From Chitinophagaceae bacterium (GTDB lineage: Bacteria; Bacteroidota; Bacteroidia; Chitinophagales; Chitinophagaceae), in the NCBI GenBank assembly GCA_009996555.1, contig JAACZX010000008.1, forward strand, positions 1 to 16,348: a stretch of 16,348 nt of DNA. The letters run 5' to 3'. This document shows positions 15,106-16,348 of the stretch, one piece after another. The notes beneath the pieces were generated by a model. That model was not told the origin of the DNA and made no database searches. It saw nothing but the letters and a program-made list of their open reading frames with translations. The position numbers and the translations under genes were made by a program. Each line of letters opens with the position of its first letter. The stretch's first letter is position 1.

Positions 15106-16348
15106 ATGAAAAAGTTAATTGATAATGTTACCAGCAGCTTTGCTACTATGAAGCCTCTGTTGCGTCGCATGCCGAAGTTTGCATTCGGCATCAAGACCGA
15201 AAGCGTCTTGACTCTTGTACGTCCCATTTATAATGCAGCAAATTTCCCGCAGCGTTCGCAGCGAAATCGCAGCGCTCTCTGCGTGAAATCAATTCTTCTC
15301 CTCTGCGTCTCTGTGTCTCTGTGGTTCAACTCTTTTGCACAACTCAACACAGATAATCAATACGCCAAACCTCTCAAAGAAGTATTGAACGATATACAAA
15401 AGAAATATGGCGTTACCATCAAGATCGATGAGAACCTGGTGAGGAATAAAATGGTAACGTATGCCGAATGGAAATATCGTCCGGATGTAGAAGTAACACT
15501 GGATAATATCCTGAAGCCTTTGGATCTGAAAGTGAAGAAAGAAAAAGAGAAGCAATACAAGCTCAGTGCTTATGAATATTACCGCTGGCCGGTGGAAGAA
15601 GGTTGGGCAGAAATGGATCGTATCGCTGCACAATACAAAACAGTTGAGGAGTGGGAGAAGCGTAAGGCAGAATTAAAACCCTGTTTAAAAGAAGCATTGC
15701 AGTTAACACATTTACCTGTTGTTGCAAACAGCAAACCGATCATTACTCCTAAAAGAACTTTCGATGGATACACGGTTGAAAATATTGCCATCGAGATTTT
15801 ACCCGGCGTATGGATCAACGGATCATTATACAAACCTTCAAAGTATAAGGGCAAAATTCCTGTCATTTTAAATCCCGATGGTCATTGGGAAAAACAACGT
15901 TACCGTGCCGATTGCCAGATCCGTTGTGCAGCAATGGCAAAGATGGGCGCTATGGCATTCAGTTACGATCTGTTTGCATGGGGCGAATCGTTATTGCAAT
16001 TTAAAAGCGAAGATCATCGCAGAAGTTTAGCCATGACCATACAGGCATTGGGAGGCATCCGTATACTTGATTATTTGTTATCATTAAAAGATGTAGATGC
16101 AAATCGTGTGGGCATCACCGGAGGTTCAGGCGGTGGTAGTCATACTGTGTTGATGACGGCGTTGGACGATCGCATTAAAGTATCGGCACCGGTTGTTTCA
16201 TTATCTTCTTATTTCTACGGCGGTTGCCCTTGTGAAAGTGGAATGGATATTCATGCATGTGGCGGCAGAACAAACAATGTGGAGATCGCTGCAATGGCCG
16301 CACCTCGTCCGCAGTTGGTGGTAAGTGATGGTGGCGATTGGACCGATA
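15106..16348 (+). CDS. Secreted alpha/beta hydrolase (carbohydrate-esterase-like) with N-terminal STN-like domain, 3' end missing
   Basis: 414 residues are visible; the gene runs off the window. From ATG 15106, 9 nt after the symporter stop, there is a 59-residue basic leader with no recognisable domain. A textbook signal peptide follows (K61-S-I-L-L-L-C-V-S-V-S-L-W-F, then F-A-Q79). Starting instead at GTG 15283 would give exactly that signal peptide, so the true start is uncertain. Residues ~80-157 resemble the small STN fold (P-L-K-E-V-L-N-D-I, V-T-I-K-I-D-E-N-L, T-L-D-N-I-L-K-P-L). From ~165 on is an alpha/beta-hydrolase of the acetyl-xylan-esterase/dienelactone-hydrolase type, with P-V-I-L-N-P-D-G-H-W and the nucleophile elbow G-I-T-G-G-S341-G-G-G. 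The catalytic acid and His would lie beyond the window. The probable role is removing acyl or ester groups from the glycan attacked by the GH2/GH78 enzymes. Confidence 0.82.
   Translation, partial: MKKLIDNVTSSFATMKPLLRRMPKFAFGIKTESVLTLVRPIYNAANFPQRSQRNRSALCVKSILLLCVSVSLWFNSFAQLNTDNQYAKPLKEVLNDIQKKYGVTIKIDENLVRNKMVTYAEWKYRPDVEVTLDNILKPLDLKVKKEKEKQYKLSAYEYYRWPVEEGWAEMDRIAAQYKTVEEWEKRKAELKPCLKEALQLTHLPVVANSKPIITPKRTFDGYTVENIAIEILPGVWINGSLYKPSKYKGKIPVILNPDGHWEKQRYRADCQIRCAAMAKMGAMAFSYDLFAWGESLLQFKSEDHRRSLAMTIQALGGIRILDYLLSLKDVDANRVGITGGSGGGSHTVLMTALDDRIKVSAPVVSLSSYFYGGCPCESGMDIHACGGRTNNVEIAAMAAPRPQLVVSDGGDWTD
15169..15211. repeat. Tandem hairpins within the 5' leader of the hydrolase gene
   Basis: Two perfect inverted repeats abut: ATGCCGAA/TTCGGCAT (15169-15176/15184-15191) and TCAAGAC/GTCTTGA (15191-15197/15205-15211), each with a 7-nt loop. 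They fall in the otherwise domainless leader (residues ~22-36 if translated from 15106). This supports the leader being inserted repeat DNA rather than an evolved protein segment. Confidence 0.6.
15249..15330. repeat. Dispersed-type repeat overlapping the hydrolase signal peptide
   Basis: Three GCAGCG units (15249-15254, 15258-15263, 15269-15274) lead into a CTCTGCG/CTCTGTG-rich tract at 15299-15325. Its reverse complement reads ACCACAGAGACACAGAGACG, which I recognise as typical of intergenic repeats in many unrelated bacteria. The opposite strand encodes E-P-Q-R-H-R-D-A-E-E, a string familiar from spurious ORFs on this repeat. On the coding strand the tract specifies the hydrophobic core of the signal peptide. 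Confidence 0.65.

Noticed and set aside
15289..15633. Minus-strand ORF of 114 codons ending in E-P-Q-R-H-R-D-A-E-E-K-N
   Set aside because: It lies antisense to the hydrolase coding region, and its tail is the characteristic spurious translation of the dispersed CTCTGTG repeat.

Overview
The window looks like a Bacteroidetes chromosome, probably a Chitinophagaceae-type soil or freshwater polysaccharide degrader. This rests on moderate GC, signal peptides ending in TAQ or FAQ, few Shine-Dalgarno sites, the GH2/GH78 secreted enzyme style, and intergenic repeat types I associate with that phylum. The genus cannot be fixed from the sequence. All ten genes lie on the + strand with short gaps (2-199 nt), so this is one long operon or two or three co-directional operons. 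The first and last genes are cut by the window edges. No regulator, SusC/SusD pair, tRNA, rRNA, CRISPR array, transposase or phage gene is visible.

Layout: (1) 1-6143, depolymerisation: a GH2 beta-glycosidase (5' end missing) and, 2 nt later, a secreted GH78 alpha-L-rhamnosidase fused to a C-terminal sialidase-like Asp-box beta-propeller. (2) 6343-7899, a sodium:solute symporter (SSS). (3) 7983-13498, intracellular sugar-acid catabolism: a divergent DapA/NAL-family lyase, an iron-containing alcohol dehydrogenase, a second DapA/NAL-family lyase, a PdxA-family dehydrogenase (PdxA2 type by context) and a DUF1537 four-carbon acid-sugar kinase. (4) 13555-15096, a second SSS symporter. (5) 15106-16348, the start of a secreted alpha/beta hydrolase (carbohydrate-esterase-like) with a small STN-like domain in front.

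Working model (inference): the exported GH2, GH78-propeller and esterase trim a rhamnose-containing, probably acylated and acidic glycan. One or both SSS permeases import the released sugar or sugar acid. The two Schiff-base lyases split 2-keto-3-deoxy acids into pyruvate plus an aldehyde, and the Fe-ADH reduces the aldehyde. The DUF1537 kinase and PdxA2 turn a four-carbon acid into dihydroxyacetone phosphate and CO2. Each family is known, but this combination does not match a textbook pathway and is the best candidate here for an undescribed system.

The second notable property is a high density of small palindromic repeats. They occupy four of the longer gene junctions. Two related copies are also translated in frame, as N-S-P-x-G-x-G-G, inside two unrelated enzymes. 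Another repeat appears to supply the signal peptide core of the last gene. No stretch longer than 300 bases lacks a gene.
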